Part shown: one piece after another, positions 34,001-45,693 of the stretch
Numbering within the stretch: position 1 is the stretch's first letter
How the letters are laid out: the number at the start of each line of letters is the position of its first letter
DNA from: Phascolomyces articulosus
Lineage: Eukaryota > Mucoromycota > Mucoromycetes > Mucorales > Lichtheimiaceae
NCBI GenBank assembly: GCA_025677815.1
Contig: JAIXMP010000040.1
Coordinates: 62,001 to 126,000 of the forward strand
Length of the DNA stretch: 64,000 bases
Direction: 5' to 3'
The notes under the pieces: model-generated
Told to the model about the DNA's origin: nothing
What the model saw: the letters and a program-made list of their open reading frames with translations, nothing else
The model's database searches: none
Made by a program: the position numbers and the translations under genes

Positions 34001-36043
34001 TTCCATCACCTCTCGTAAGCTAAAAATCCAATTTTTACATCGTTCTTACATTCTTCCCAATAAAGAAAAAAAAAGTATGTCATCCACAAAAATAAATACC
34101 TTGTGCTTTAGTGGGTGCATTACCAAATGAGAATGCTAATGGTTTAGCAGAAGTGCTTGTTGAGGTAGAGTCACTTGTTGGAAAGGTAAACGGAGATGGT
34201 TTAGGTGCGCTAGCAGCAGACGAGTCACCTATATTTTACATTATAAACATCGATAAATAAAAAACCCATATACCCACTCTTCGTTCCGTCAAATGGCCCG
34301 TGCATCTATGAAAAAAAAAACTTACTACTTTTTTCACCTTCCTTATTAGAAGCACTAGTTTCACTAGCACCAGGGATAGCTAGTAAAAAATATATATTCA
34401 ATGATTTGTTCATTCCATTCCAAAATTATAAGAAAAAAATATGATGGTGATTTTTATTTGTTACCTGTAGGAGCCTTTGTAGTTCCAAAACCTGTAAAAG
34501 CTGTTGAAGGTTTATTTGTATCTGTAGTGGTTGGCGTTTGTTGACTTGTGTTTCCAAATGCAAAAGGGGATGTTGTAGTCAAAGTACTTGTCTTTTCAGG
34601 GATCGACATTGGCTTTGCAAATGAAAATGTGGGTGCCGTTGCTGCACCTGTAGCAGCCGTGGTGTCAGATGAAGTTGTAGTGGGAGTGGTGGTTGATGCA
34701 CTGCCAAAACCAAAGGATGGTTTGGATGAAGCTGTTGAGGCAGATGCACCAAATGAAAATGATGGAGTCGTTGGAGTAGTGGCTGCTGTTGATGTTGTGG
34801 ATGTTGTAGTGGTATCTATATTATATAAGTATATCAAAGATAAAACTGTATGAGTATTGAAGTGTTTCAATAGGATATTCCCTGTTTCAAAATGCGTTTT
34901 TTTTCTTCACCTTTGTTGGCTACAGTACCAAAACCAAAACCTAATGGTTTTGCAGGAGAGGGTGTGGTGATGATGGACGAAGCAGGTGTTGCAGTTAAAG
35001 AGCTTCCACCTCCAAACGTGAATCCACTGGCAATAGGCTTAGGTGTTTCATCTGTTATAATTTGTATTTAAAAAATATTATTATGGGTATAAACGCACTG
35101 TCAATCATATTGAAATTAAAAAAAAACTTCCGGAATACACCCAAAAAGCAAAAAAAAAAGAAAAAAAAAAGCAATAAAAAAGTATTCATTTCTCTTTTCT
35201 TACCTTTATCCATAGTCTCATCCATAGCAATTGATTGTGTAGTTGATGATGTTGTTGTTCCAAACGCGGTGGAAGGTGTCTGTTGTTGTGCACCAAATCC
35301 TCCAAACGCAGGCTGAGCCGTGCTTGTAGAAGGTGGTGTAGGTGTAGAAGTTGAAGCTGTGGTTCCAAATCCAAATGAAGGTTGCTGTTGTGGCTGTTGT
35401 TGACCAAATGAAAATGTGGATTGTGCTCCAGAAGGATTGGTGGTTGTTGAGGTAGGGACAGGTGCAGCTGATCCTCCAAATCCAAACGCTACACCAGATC
35501 CTTGTTGTGGAGTACTCGTACTTGAAGAACCAGATCCAAATGTAAATGATCCACCTACACCAAATCCAGGTGCACCAGGTGTAAGATTAGAAGATGTATT
35601 GGCTTGTTGTGAGGGTGAAATTTGTTGTTGTTGCTGTTGCTGTTGCGACATATTGAATTGAAATGAACTTGTAGCGGAAAAAGAGCGTCCCAATGTCGGT
35701 GTTGTAGGTTGAGCCGGTTGTTGCGCACCAAACGGAGAAGGGGGAGCTGTGCCCGCTGGTGCTGCACCAAAAGCTGTTTGTTGAATAGGTTGTTGTTGTT
35801 GCGGTGGTGGTGCAGGATTATTCCCAAATGTAAAACCTGATAATGGGTTAGGTTGTGCTGTATCTTCAGACACTGTGCGTTGTAAACGTCGACGAGGTTG
35901 CGCGATTTTACGACCAGCAATATTAGCTGGATTGATGGAACCTTGGTTATTTTGATCACTAAATATATATATAATATTATTTTATAATTTATAAGAATTT
36001 TAAAACAAAACCCAATGTTTATATTATTATTTTAATACCTCAT
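31010..36043 (-). CDS. FG-repeat nucleoporin of the Nup58/Nup49 type
   Basis: A central-channel FG nucleoporin, expected to pair with Nsp1/Nup62 and Nup54/57 and to bind transport receptors. Fourteen exons, 3675 nt, 1224 residues: 36043-36039, 35958-35204, 35051-34911, 34815-34465, 34379-34326, 34228-34100, 33968-33492, 33420-33325, 33220-33122, 33009-32842, 32738-32511, 32401-31894, 31791-31548 and 31429-31010. Exon 1 is just ATGAG. The N-terminal three quarters carry many FG-type motifs (SFSFG, GFGFG, FTFG, SFGFG) in Ser/Thr/Gln-rich linkers. The last 200 residues are a coiled coil (LPPTAQNELNALYQFIGQQM; YFNDLTTSLETRMKEYRAAI; TPEQIPAILKSQSNTLVSLA), which matches the Nup58/Nup49 C-terminal layout. 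Basic NLS-like patches (NKKRKSS, PPRKRS) lie before it. It is two to three times the length of yeast Nup49. The family call rests on the coiled-coil end. Confidence 0.82.
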
Positions 36044-36730
36044 TTATTATTTATAAAAAAAGAAACAAAAATACTCGTAGCAAAGCCCAAAACTTTTAAT
36101 AAGCTTCTGTTTCTGTAAGAACTTGTTCTGCGTGAAAAAAAAGGTTTCCCTTTCTCCTTTTCAGCGAATGTATAGGCATCAAAAAACGGAAGTGTGACTG
36201 CTCTGAACTGAACGCTATTGAGCGCCTTTAAATATTATATGCTCACACATCTTTTCGTATCACGCATTTTGTATATTTTATGAGAAAGAACGCTTCTTTT
36301 TTTTATTCAATTTGAAAGGAACTGTGGAAAAAAAAACTTAAAATATAGTAATCCTATCCTTCTTTCCAATCAAGTATGAGCTATCAACTAGAATCATCTA
36401 GATTTTCGAAGAAAAAAAAACAAGTTTCATACATCTTTTTTGCATATAAAACGTTGAGATTGAAAGAAGCCTTCACTACTACAACATTTGTTCTCTTTTC
36501 GTTTCTCTTCGTCATTAATTTTGAATCCAAAAGTTTTTGTAGTCAGTTTCACAGGACATAACGATAAAAAAAAAAGAGCTGATCTCCGATATTTACAAGC
36601 CAAAAAAAAACATATCATCTGGATTAAAAAAATCCTGCCTTTTTTTTTTTTTTTTTGTTCTTTAACCTCTTTCTCTTACTTTTTTCATCCACTTTTCCAA
36701 CCAACCGACCTGTTTCGCCCTTTTGTTTTG
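36044..36730. promoter_or_regulatory. Divergent promoter region, nucleoporin / MFS transporter
   Basis: 687 bp shared by two divergent genes. It contains long T runs close to the transporter ATG (36640-36656) and A runs towards the nucleoporin. No known operator motif is recognised. Confidence 0.4.
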
Positions 36731-38804
36731 ATGGCATCAGCAACCAAAGAAGAGGAAAAGGTCCAGGTTCCTCCTGGGTCTTTAATAGATGTACCATCGA
36801 CTGAAGAAATAGAAGCCAATAGTAACGAATTAAAGAAAAATGAAACATTAACACCTCCAGATGGTGGAAGAGGTTGGCTCGTTATTATGGGTTCATTTTT
36901 GGTAAGTAAAACTGACATGATCTGATCATCATGATAATGATTATATACTGTAAGTCTATCTATTATCAATATATTGACTATATCATTTATTTTAATTAGG
37001 GTTTATTTTCAATGTAAGAAAGAGCAGATATATTTCAAATCAACGATTCCCAAACAGGATGACTCACTTTTTTTTTGAATTCTCCCTTTCTATCTATATT
37101 ATATATCTACTACTGCACACACAACACTATTCAACCACATCCAGCTTTGGTTACAACTATAGGTAAGACCGGGATAAAAAAAGCCGATAAAAAAAGATGT
37201 GTGTAACCATTGGATACAAAGCTGATCCCTGTTTTTTTATATTTTAGTTGGGGTGTTTTCCTTCGACAATATAAAACTATTTATTCAGGACAAATGGCTC
37301 AATTATCATGGATTGGTTCCATTTGTGTTGCTTTGTTCTTTATTCTTGGTCCTATTAATCAATTGGTCATTAAACGTATGGGTTATAGAAATATGTTAAT
37401 GACCGGCGCTGTATTATGTACAGCTGCCCTTATTCTTGCCAGTTTTGCTAAACAGGTAAAGTATAAATCTATTTGGATCCCTAGGACAAGGAAAAAGAAA
37501 GGAAGGAGGAAAAAAAACTAATTATAATAAAATTAGGTATGGCATTTGTTTCTTACTCAAGGTTTATTATTTGGTTTTGGTGCATCTTTTGTTTGGTTTC
37601 CATGTATTGGCGCTCCCCAGCAGTGGTTCAAGTAAGTAAAAAGACAATGGAAATAGCCCCCCCCCACTTTTTTCATCTTGAACTATAGTACTAATAACAA
37701 TAACTCCATTAGCCAACATCGAGGTCTTGCTGTTGGTTTAGCCATGTCTGGATCTGGTATTGGTGGTTTAGTTGTTTCTAATATTTGTCAAGCTGCTATT
37801 GATAATGTTGGCTATCGTTGGGCATTACGGTAAGAAGGAAGGGAAAAGAATGAGGAAATAATTTTTGAAAGGGAAACAGATCAAGCTCATTCATATTGAA
37901 TATATTTTTAGTATTGTTGGTATTATGTGCTTTGTGCTTATTGGTATTGCATCTCTGCTGGTCAGACCATTTGGTACCATCCAACAAACAGGTGGAAGCG
38001 CAAAAGGTTTTATCAGTTGGTATTTGTTCAAGAATCCCAAATTTACCATTCTTTTTATGCATGGATTAATTACCACCTTTGGTTATATGGTAATGATTCA
38101 TTTTTTTCTTGTTTGGAGATGAATTACTATATGGTTTGTAAGCTAACCCATTAATTACAAATATATTTTAGACTCCATTTTTCTTGTTACCTTGTAAGCT
38201 TTTTTTCTCCAATTTAATATTTATATATATTCCAAAAGTCATATATGAGACGTACAAATTAATATGTATCTTTCTCTTTGTTTTTAAAACATGATATTCC
38301 ATAGCACATGCCCAAGATTTGAAATTGGATCCTTGGGTTGGAACCAATCTTTCTGCCATCATGTCTGCCGTTAACGCAGGTGCTCGTATCTGTACAGGTT
38401 ATATGGGTGATAAACTCGGTCGATTTAATAGTTTGTTCATTTGCACACTTCTTGCTGGTGTATGTTGTTTGGCCATTTGGATCAATGCTACCAACGAAGC
38501 TACTATTTGGGTATTCTCCGTTCTTTATGGTTTCTTTGGTGGTGGATACGTTGCTCTTTTCCCTACCGTTCAACCCCAAGTAGTGGGTCTTGAAAACATT
38601 GCTCCAGCTGTTGGTTTATTATACTTCACCAATTTGTTTGGTTATATGTTTGGTACACCCATTGCATCTGCTATCATTAACAAATTCGATCCTCCGGATT
38701 ATCGATATGCAGCCGTATGGGCCGGTTGTATGGTTATTGGTGGTGCTTTATTTGCTGGTTGGTTACGTGTTACCCAAGCTGGTTTCAAGTTGGTACGCGT
38801 ATAG
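36731..38804 (+). CDS. Monocarboxylate-transporter-like MFS protein
   Basis: A 440-residue, twelve-helix carrier of the monocarboxylate porter (SLC16-like) type, expected in the plasma membrane; the substrate is unknown. Nine exons: 36731-36901, 37000-37013, 37145-37162, 37248-37455, 37537-37631, 37713-37829, 37912-38089, 38172-38193 and 38305-38804; total 1323 nt. Three are micro-exons of 14, 18 and 22 nt. Including the 18-nt one yields GSFLGLFSIFGYNYSWGVFL, the family's first-helix signature; omitting it deletes half of helix 1. Other landmarks: TPPDGGRGWLV before helix 1, HRGLAVGLAMSGSGIGG in helices 4-5, a central loop after LLVRPFG, and TGYMGDKLGRF between helices 8 and 9. The cytosolic N-terminus is acidic. 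The phases of all introns agree. Confidence 0.9.
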
Positions 38805-39190
38805 TAAACAAACTTACTCTATTACATATTATCTTGAACAACAAAATATTCGTTACTATCATATATAGAATTATTCTTGCATTCATTTTCCTCGTCCCTT
38901 TTTTATTATTATTATATATATTACCACATTTCATTTATATAATTTAAACACTTCTTCTTTTCATTTATTTATTATTATTATTTAATCTTTATTCTTATTT
39001 GTTGTATTGCCTCTACTTTGTATTTGTATTAATGTAATAGTGCTAGTAATAAAAAACCTTTTGTATTTAACCTTTTTTTCATGACGCGCGAAAAAAGGAA
39101 ATTTTGAACCAGTTTTTTTTCCTTAAATTTCGTGCCTTTCGCGTTTGTAACTAATCCTGCAGCAAAAAAGCTTCTACTTTCAATGCAACA

Positions 39191-41428
39191 ATGAGTGCTC
39201 AGATTCTAACATCACGTCTAAAAAAAGAACTTTGTTAGTATATTTATACTTTCTCTCTCTATTCAATGATATATTACTAGTAAATAAAAGATGTTCAGTA
39301 TTAACTCATTATTGTTGCTATTGTATAATGTATATAGTGGATCTTGAACGAGATCCACCACCAGGAGTAATCTGCCACCCCATCGACGATGACGACATGA
39401 CTCACCTTGAAGCTTGTACATACGTTTCCTTTTATTTAATCGATCAAACAAGAACAATTGGATATTTTATATTCAATGCTCCTATTGTTTTAAACTCATT
39501 TTCTTTTTTGTATAGTCATCAAGGGACCTCCTGATTCCCCTTATGAAAAAGGCACGTTTCGATTAGATATTCATATTCCTGACGAATATCCTTTCAATCC
39601 ACCTACTATAAAGTTTAAAACAATGATTTATCACCCCAATGTGGATGAAGGAGGAACGATCTGTTTGAGTATCTTGAAAATGATTGAAGCGGATGGATGG
39701 AAACCTTCACTTAGTATTGGTGCTGCTTTAAAATCGTTACAAATTTTAATGGGTGAACCTAACCCTCATGACCCTTTAGATGCTGAAATCGTAAGTTTAT
39801 CTATACATAAGATGAATACCCTTGCTGGATACCAAAAGTGTTTTATTGAACCAAGGTAATTTGGGGGGGTACGTTTATTAAATTAGGCAAAAGAATTTCA
39901 ATTCGACAATGCTTTATTTATGAGAAAAGCAAAGGAATTTACTATCAAATATGCTACAGGTGACCAAACCAACGTTGATACAGTTAGTTTTTTCTTTTTT
40001 TTTTATTTGTTTATATATTATGAAAAAAAGAGCTATCCATATAAAACATTAAATATTATATGATGATGATGGGGAAACTATATTTAGACAATCCGAAAAC
40101 CGGAACAAGACGAACACGATTCTCTTGACACTTTAAGTCAACATTCTTTTGATAATAGTGCAGAAAAATCCAATCATCCGCTCGAACGAAAATCGAAATT
40201 ATCTCTTTCAACCAAAAGTCGTAAATCAAAATCTTGTTCACCTTTCTCATCCTTATCCTCTCCCTCAAATAATCAAGTTACAACATCCTATTTACAACAT
40301 ATGGCTAATAATAGTACCACTGCCACCACCCATGCTACTACAAGTACATCCACAAGCAGAACGAATATACAAAATGATAGAACAACGCCACCTTCTCAAT
40401 CATTATCGCAACACCAAAACTTGTTCACTATAGAAACAGCAACAGCAGCAACAACAGATGAAAAATCATTGGATGATTCTCATATATCATCAATATCTGC
40501 ATCACCATCACCATCTTCTTCAAATCCATCACAACAAAATGATGCGCAGAAATTTGCAATTACCGCTGGTAGAGAAAATGAGGAAGACGACAGTAGTGAT
40601 GTTGGTAACCCATCACCGACGGCCAATGAGGATCATGAATATTGTGTAGTTATTGACAATAAAGAAGAGTCTGATAACTGCAACGAGAAAGAGATAATTA
40701 TCCTTGACGATGGATCACAAGTGGATGAATTAGATCCTTCGACGCCATCAACCCCAGGATCACCGTTATTGAAGAGTAGTGATATACAATCAACCTTATC
40801 CAAATATGATATCGATAGGGTGAATGCAGCAATTACGGAAATAGACACAGAAATGAATGATGACAGTACCTCGTCATCAGAATCCAAAATACAAGACATG
40901 ATTCCCTCTTCACCATTGGAGAAAGAGGGTGATTCATGTGAGAAATCAGAATCTATTACGGCTGACAAAGAAAATAATACGGTCGACCTTAATAAGGATT
41001 CTACTGAAGTTATTTCCACAAGGGTAGAAAAGGGATCGGAACAACATGATTACCCGTCAAAAGCACCAGCAGCAAATGATGGATATTCTTCAAAGGTGGG
41101 ATTGAATGATGCTGCTACTTCATCATCTACAACAACAAAAATTAAGCGAGTACCATTACAAGATTCTCAATCATCACAAAATATTTCTGAACCATCACCC
41201 TCACCATCATTACCACCACTATTACCATCAACTAAGGATAAGGATAAGGGCAAGGCTGTGTGCAGAACACCTATTAATACCTTCTCCAATACAGAGGAGG
41301 TACAATATCGTGATAATAATATATTTAGTGCAACTGATGATGAGAATTATATGCCGAAGAAACGAGTCATTAGTGCAAGTATGAAGAACAAACTTAGTCT
41401 TAGCAGGACCAAGCGTCAAAAACCATAA
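39191..41428 (+). CDS. UBE2T-like ubiquitin-conjugating enzyme E2 with long C-terminal tail
   Basis: Five exons: 39191-39233, 39338-39415, 39516-39790, 39887-39982 and 40088-41428; 1833 nt, 610 residues. The UBC core covers about residues 1-160: SRLKKELLDLERDPPPGV, then PDSPYEKGTFRLDIHIPDEY and IYHPNVDEGGTICLSILKM, where C is the catalytic cysteine. LMGEPNPHDPLDAEI follows. PPPGV, EKGTF and the GEPNP segment are closest to UBE2T, the E2 of FANCD2/FANCI monoubiquitination in the Fanconi pathway. UBE2T itself has only about 40-45 residues after the core; here about 440 low-complexity Ser/Thr/Asp/Glu-rich residues follow. They end in a basic stretch (KKRVISASMKNKLSLSRTKR). The tail lacks a recognised domain and is probably disordered. 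The core call is firm for E2 and good for the UBE2T group. Confidence 0.88.
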
Positions 41429-41818
41429 AATTACAATATATAGTATTATCCTCTTCTTATTCCCATTCAATCTCCCATTATTTTCTTTCCTCATCTTTTC
41501 ACCCAACACTTGCATAAAGTAATCCTCCAATGTCACGTTATCAATAACGTAAATGTACACACAATATTAATTTTCTAATATAATTGTAAATCTCATGGTG
41601 TTACCAGCAATCTTATCCATTTTATACTTGATAATAAAATGTTGCAAGTCAAGTTATAAGATATGTATACGAATCATCAGCTATTATGAAACTTTCTCCA
41701 AGAAGCTAGATTTGAATATGATTGTAATGAAATTGAAGTTTTTTTTTTTTTTTTTTGAAAAATGATAGAAAAATTAACAGGGAGAGCTTTCATCGTAATA
41801 CTTTCTCTTCTATTATTA
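41429..41818. other. 3' region of the E2 gene
   Basis: 390 bp of AT-rich DNA with a long T run at about 41739-41756. No gene visible. Confidence 0.45.
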
Positions 41819-42242
41819 TAATGCTCTCTTTATATTTTACCATGGACGTATTCAAAAACTTTTATGATTCTCTTTCAAGTTCTATATCAGAATTAAATAA
41901 AGCGCTGCTATTGATGATATACATTCAAACGGGATATATTCAAATGGGTTTACTTGAAAAGTCAAAAAAGGAATATCATGGTATTAAAAAAAGTTGGGCG
42001 CGAGGAAATAGAATGTATCGAATGGGGTAAGTTAAGTATGCATTAGAGCATGTATACATATCGCCAATCTTGAATCTTTCAAACAATTTCAATATCATCC
42101 TCATAAAAGTCGATATTCCTCACCGGCCATTGGGAAGATTAAAGAACTTGTAAAAGAAAACACTCGATACCTCTTGAAAATTTCTCAATGGTTCATGAAC
42201 AATAATAGAAACCGAAGAGACCGTTCATTTTTGCTCAAATAA
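41819..42242 (+). pseudogene. Homeodomain remnant or small homeobox gene
   Basis: The 3' part (about 42060-42242) reads NLESFKQFQYHPHKSRYSSP, then IGKIKELVKENTRYLLKISQ, WFMNNNRNRRD. This resembles homeodomain helices 1-3: 'LxxF' and 'YP' before helix 2, and the helix-3 signature I-x-x-WF-x-N-x-R-x-R. The 5' part from an ATG at 41819 (or 41840) lies in a different frame and shows no domain. Joining the two needs either a very small 20-nt GT-AG intron (42027-42046) or a frameshift. Helix 1 is incomplete. It is probably a broken homeobox gene. Homeodomain identity rests on the helix-3 motif. Confidence 0.42.
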
Positions 42243-43020
42243 TTGCTCATGTGTAATTCAATGCAGTAATAACAATATATTGCTTTATATAAATATCAAA
42301 ATCTTCGTTGGAAGTAGCATCCAACATGATATAATACATGCTGTGTCGTTACCCGGATCAACATGATTTATTAAAAATGCTGCTTGTAGTGCGTGTGTTT
42401 GTGTGCTTCTGAATCTATCATTTTATTTCACAACACCAAATACTAGGGCATTAATCCTCCAGAAAATATTATTGATACCATCAAATAAAGACTACTATCG
42501 AATTATTTCAAAACAAAAAAAAATAATGTGGATATAAATGTTTCCAGAATTCAAGTTCTATTAGTTGCACTAAAGATTTTTTTACACTTTATTCATCATG
42601 GAACATGGTAGTTGATAATTTCTTTATCAATTGATTATAATATCATAGCATTATTTGTTATATAGCACACGTATAAAAAAATACTATTATTTAGTATTAC
42701 ATTTCATACAAAGAGTAATTATTTCATCAACTTATGATATAGTAAGTCAGTCATTCAGAATATATTTATGTCATATCCATCAAATCCTAAAAAAAAACTA
42801 TCACCGAAATTGATTGATATTTGGGAAAGGTCATTTAGTGGTGAGAGATCCAAAATACCATTTTTGTATGTCATTTGAGTATTATCTTCTAATGTCTACA
42901 CAAAAAACTTGCCCATGATAATAATTACATAGTGTACGGTGGTAATATAAATATCATATATAATTGATTTCAGGATTTTTTGCAAGTTTACTAATGCCAG
43001 AACTTTCCTTACTTTAAAAG
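42243..43020. other. AT-rich spacer
   Basis: About 780 bp; no gene or recognisable repeat. Confidence 0.5.
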
Positions 43021-43112
43021 AAAAAAGATTCCCATTGTTAGAGTGTCTGACTAATGCAATATACGCACGCTCGGTTATAAAATATGTCAAGTTTTATATA
43101 ATGTAATAGTAT
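43021..43112 (+). promoter_or_regulatory. Duplicated upstream block of the first isomerase gene
   Basis: It contains GATTCCCATT, TGACTAATG, a GCACGC-like element and AATATGTCAAGTTTTATATA, in the same order and spacing as 45694-45785 before the second paralogue. Preserved non-coding blocks at the same distance from two paralogous start codons point to either recent duplication or selected regulatory sites. A TATA-like TTTATATA lies about 90 bp before the ATG. Confidence 0.55.
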
Positions 43113-43188
43113 TACACAGCCAACCAGTTTCTTTAATCTTTTCTCCTGTTCCTTTTTCTTTTTCCATAACCCTTTTTGAAAAATAATA

Positions 43189-43377
43189 ATGTCAGTGCCA
43201 AAGTTTGATACTCTTGAAATCACTGTTTTCCCTAATGGTGTTTGTGAAATCGCTTTTAATCGACCCAAAGTGTTAAATGCATTCAACCCTAATGCCTATC
43301 AAGTATTTTTTTTTTTTGAATAATAAGAGAAAACCAAGTTCGAAAATTCAAAAAAATAATCATGTTGACATGACCAT

Positions 43378-43415
<38 letters not shown>

Positions 43416-44516
43416 TTTTTAGAATTGGCTTAGTGCTATCCGATGGGCAAAAACAGCGGAATCAGTCAAAGTTGTTGTATTTACTGGACGTGGTCGATTT
43501 TATTCTTCGGGGCAAGAATTAGCGAAACAGACAGATAAAAACCCAAAACGTGGGAACGAAGTAAAGTAAGTTTTTCGCAATTAAAGCTTTATTTGTTTAC
43601 CTAATCCCTTCTTATCCGCTAAAATATGTATCGTTTGCAACGGCCATTAATACTAAACCATTCGTGGGAACGAATATTAGGGAAATTGTGGATGAATTGA
43701 TTGAATTCCCTAAACTTGTTATTGCTGCTGTCAATGGTCCAGCTTATGGTATCAGTGTTACTACTATGGCTCTTTGTGATGTTGCTTATTGTGTCCCTCA
43801 AGCTACATTTACAACACCTTTCATGAAATTAGGTAAGAATTGAAGGAAAATAAAGGATAATTTGTAACTACGCATTCATTACAAGTTATTGATATAATGT
43901 TGGATCAATATGTTCCTTCATTAGGCTTTGCCGCGGAAGGTTGTTCATCTTATTTATTCCCGAAGATCATGGGTCATTCTCGCGCAAATGAAATGCTGGT
44001 AATTTGACTTTTTATATTTGATGATGAATTATGATTTGTTTTGTGTGTGGTTGTGATGGTTTACTAATGTGGATTTATGTATAAAAAATTCAACAACTTA
44101 ATAGTTGATGGGTCGGACTTTCTCAGCACAAGAAATGGTTGAAGCAAATATGGTATCACGTATCTACCCTGCTGAAGGTTTCCGTGAAAAAGTACTTGGG
44201 CTTGCGGGGGATGCCACAAAGTTCTCTTCTGAAGCTGTTGCTACCACCAAAAAGCTTTGTCGGGATGAATTACGTGAAACTTTGTTGAGAGTGAATGAAG
44301 CAGAAATGGCTGCATTGGCTATTCGTGTAAATAGCAAGGATTCTATTGAAACAGTTCAAAGATTTGCCGGTTAGTAATTTCACGATCTCTATTTATCGTT
44401 TAGTGGATGTACAGTATACTAATAATTATTATGGATACGGTATTTTATTAAAAACAGAGGAAGCAGAACGAAAGCGCCTCGAAAAGCAAAAGGCAAAGCA
44501 ACAAAGCAAACTTTAA
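43189..44516 (+). CDS. Peroxisomal enoyl-CoA isomerase/hydratase family protein, paralogue 1 (C-terminal SKL)
   Basis: Crotonase-fold enzyme, probably a delta3,delta2-enoyl-CoA isomerase of peroxisomal beta-oxidation of unsaturated fatty acids. Six exons: 43189-43302, 43423-43565, 43681-43832, 43925-43998, 44105-44369 and 44458-44516; 807 nt, 268 residues. The acyl-CoA and oxyanion segments are visible (VVVFTGRGRFYSSGQEL; AAVNGPAYGISVTTMALCDV). The family Glu lies in FAAEGCSSYLFPKIMGHSRA, the pattern of ECI2/PECI-type isomerases. The C-terminus is QQSKL, a canonical PTS1. Exon 3 was fixed by comparison with the paralogue. Intron 1 contains a (GT)17 microsatellite. A paralogue in the same direction follows 1.36 kb downstream. 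Hydratase activity cannot be excluded from sequence. Confidence 0.88.
43379..43412. repeat. (GT)17 microsatellite in intron 1
   Basis: Seventeen uninterrupted GT units followed by T9 and the acceptor AG. The paralogue has only a few GT units at the matching place. Confidence 0.95.
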
Positions 44517-45693
44517 TTTAATTTATTCAGATCATTTTGTTTATTTATTGTAAATGTATATCACGATGTATTACTTAAGATCTCAATCCTTTTTTTTTAT
44601 ATCTTAATATCAACTTTATTTATATTTTTTACTTATCTTCTCATCGCTTACTTTAAAACCATATTACGATTATTATCACACATGACACTAATGCCAACCA
44701 TCGCCCTCATCTATTGCATAAACTCTGTGTTGTTCAATTTATGACTATAATGAATCGAAGACAACAAAACTCTAACATATAACTGCTAGTAGTAGCATGA
44801 CAATTGTCTAGAATGCATCAGAGGTGAACGAGTATAGGTTGATAATCCAATCGCAGCCTGTGCATAGAATTGCTTTTCAAGATATATAACAATGATCCGT
44901 CGTTGTGTTTTATATATTGTTTTTGTGTAAATAATCAGATGAAAAGATAATTTTATTATAATACGAATCTCTGTTATTCCAGGCCTTGCTAACCTATTTC
45001 CAGGGAGGTGGGAAGTGACACCATAGAATCAATTTTTTTACTAATGAAGCTGTTTGCACGACAACAGGAAAAGAGCCGGAACAACATGATTATCCAAGAT
45101 TAATGAATATTGGATGTTCTTCCAAATTTGCATTTGGATAATATACCTACTTTCTCCAATAATAAAGAATGGATAACCTCACGTAATAATATATCTGGAA
45201 CACAGCCAATGTAGAGAAATACATACAAAAGAAATATGTTTTTAGCGCAAACCGATAGAAAACCATTACGTGATATAATAGGTAAGATTAGGTTGGACCC
45301 TCTCTCTTTATTCGTCTTCCATCGTCTCTTCTTCCATTCATAATGAATTCCAAACCTTACATAAAGCAAATAATGTTCATATTGCATGGAAATCAATAAT
45401 TATGCAAGTTAAATTATATATATAACACAAAAATCAACTACGATGAAATGAATAGTATATAATCAACCATAATTTACAGAATCCAATCACTCAGGCGAGA
45501 ATGAATTTTCGTACCAAAACTACCCAAGGTTATTGAATAAAGAATAAAATGAAAAAATAGACTATACTATCAATTGCATCTTTTAGATATGACCATGGCT
45601 TGTGTGTCTATATAATCAAGTACTGATTCATAAAGAGATAAATAGGACGAGTATTGTACAAGGTTCACTAATAGTGTCAAACTTCCCTTCCTC
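44517..45693. other. Spacer between the tandem paralogues
   Basis: About 1.2 kb, AT-rich. A minus-strand frame at 45396-45100 (with VRFGIHYEWKKRRWKTNKER and VPDILLREVIHSLLLEKVGI) has no recognised domain and is left unassigned. Confidence 0.45.

Noticed and set aside
33341..35661. Plus-strand Val/Gly/Ala-rich frames across the FG nucleoporin
   Set aside because: Shadows of Ser/Thr/Ala/Pro-rich FG exons on the minus strand.
40458..41384. His/Met/Arg-rich alternate frames within the E2 tail
   Set aside because: Off-frame readings of the Ser/Thr/Asp codons of the real exon.
45100..45396. Minus-strand 98-codon frame between the isomerase paralogues
   Set aside because: It looks partly coding-like, but no domain, no splice partner and no conserved neighbour could be found; left as unassigned.
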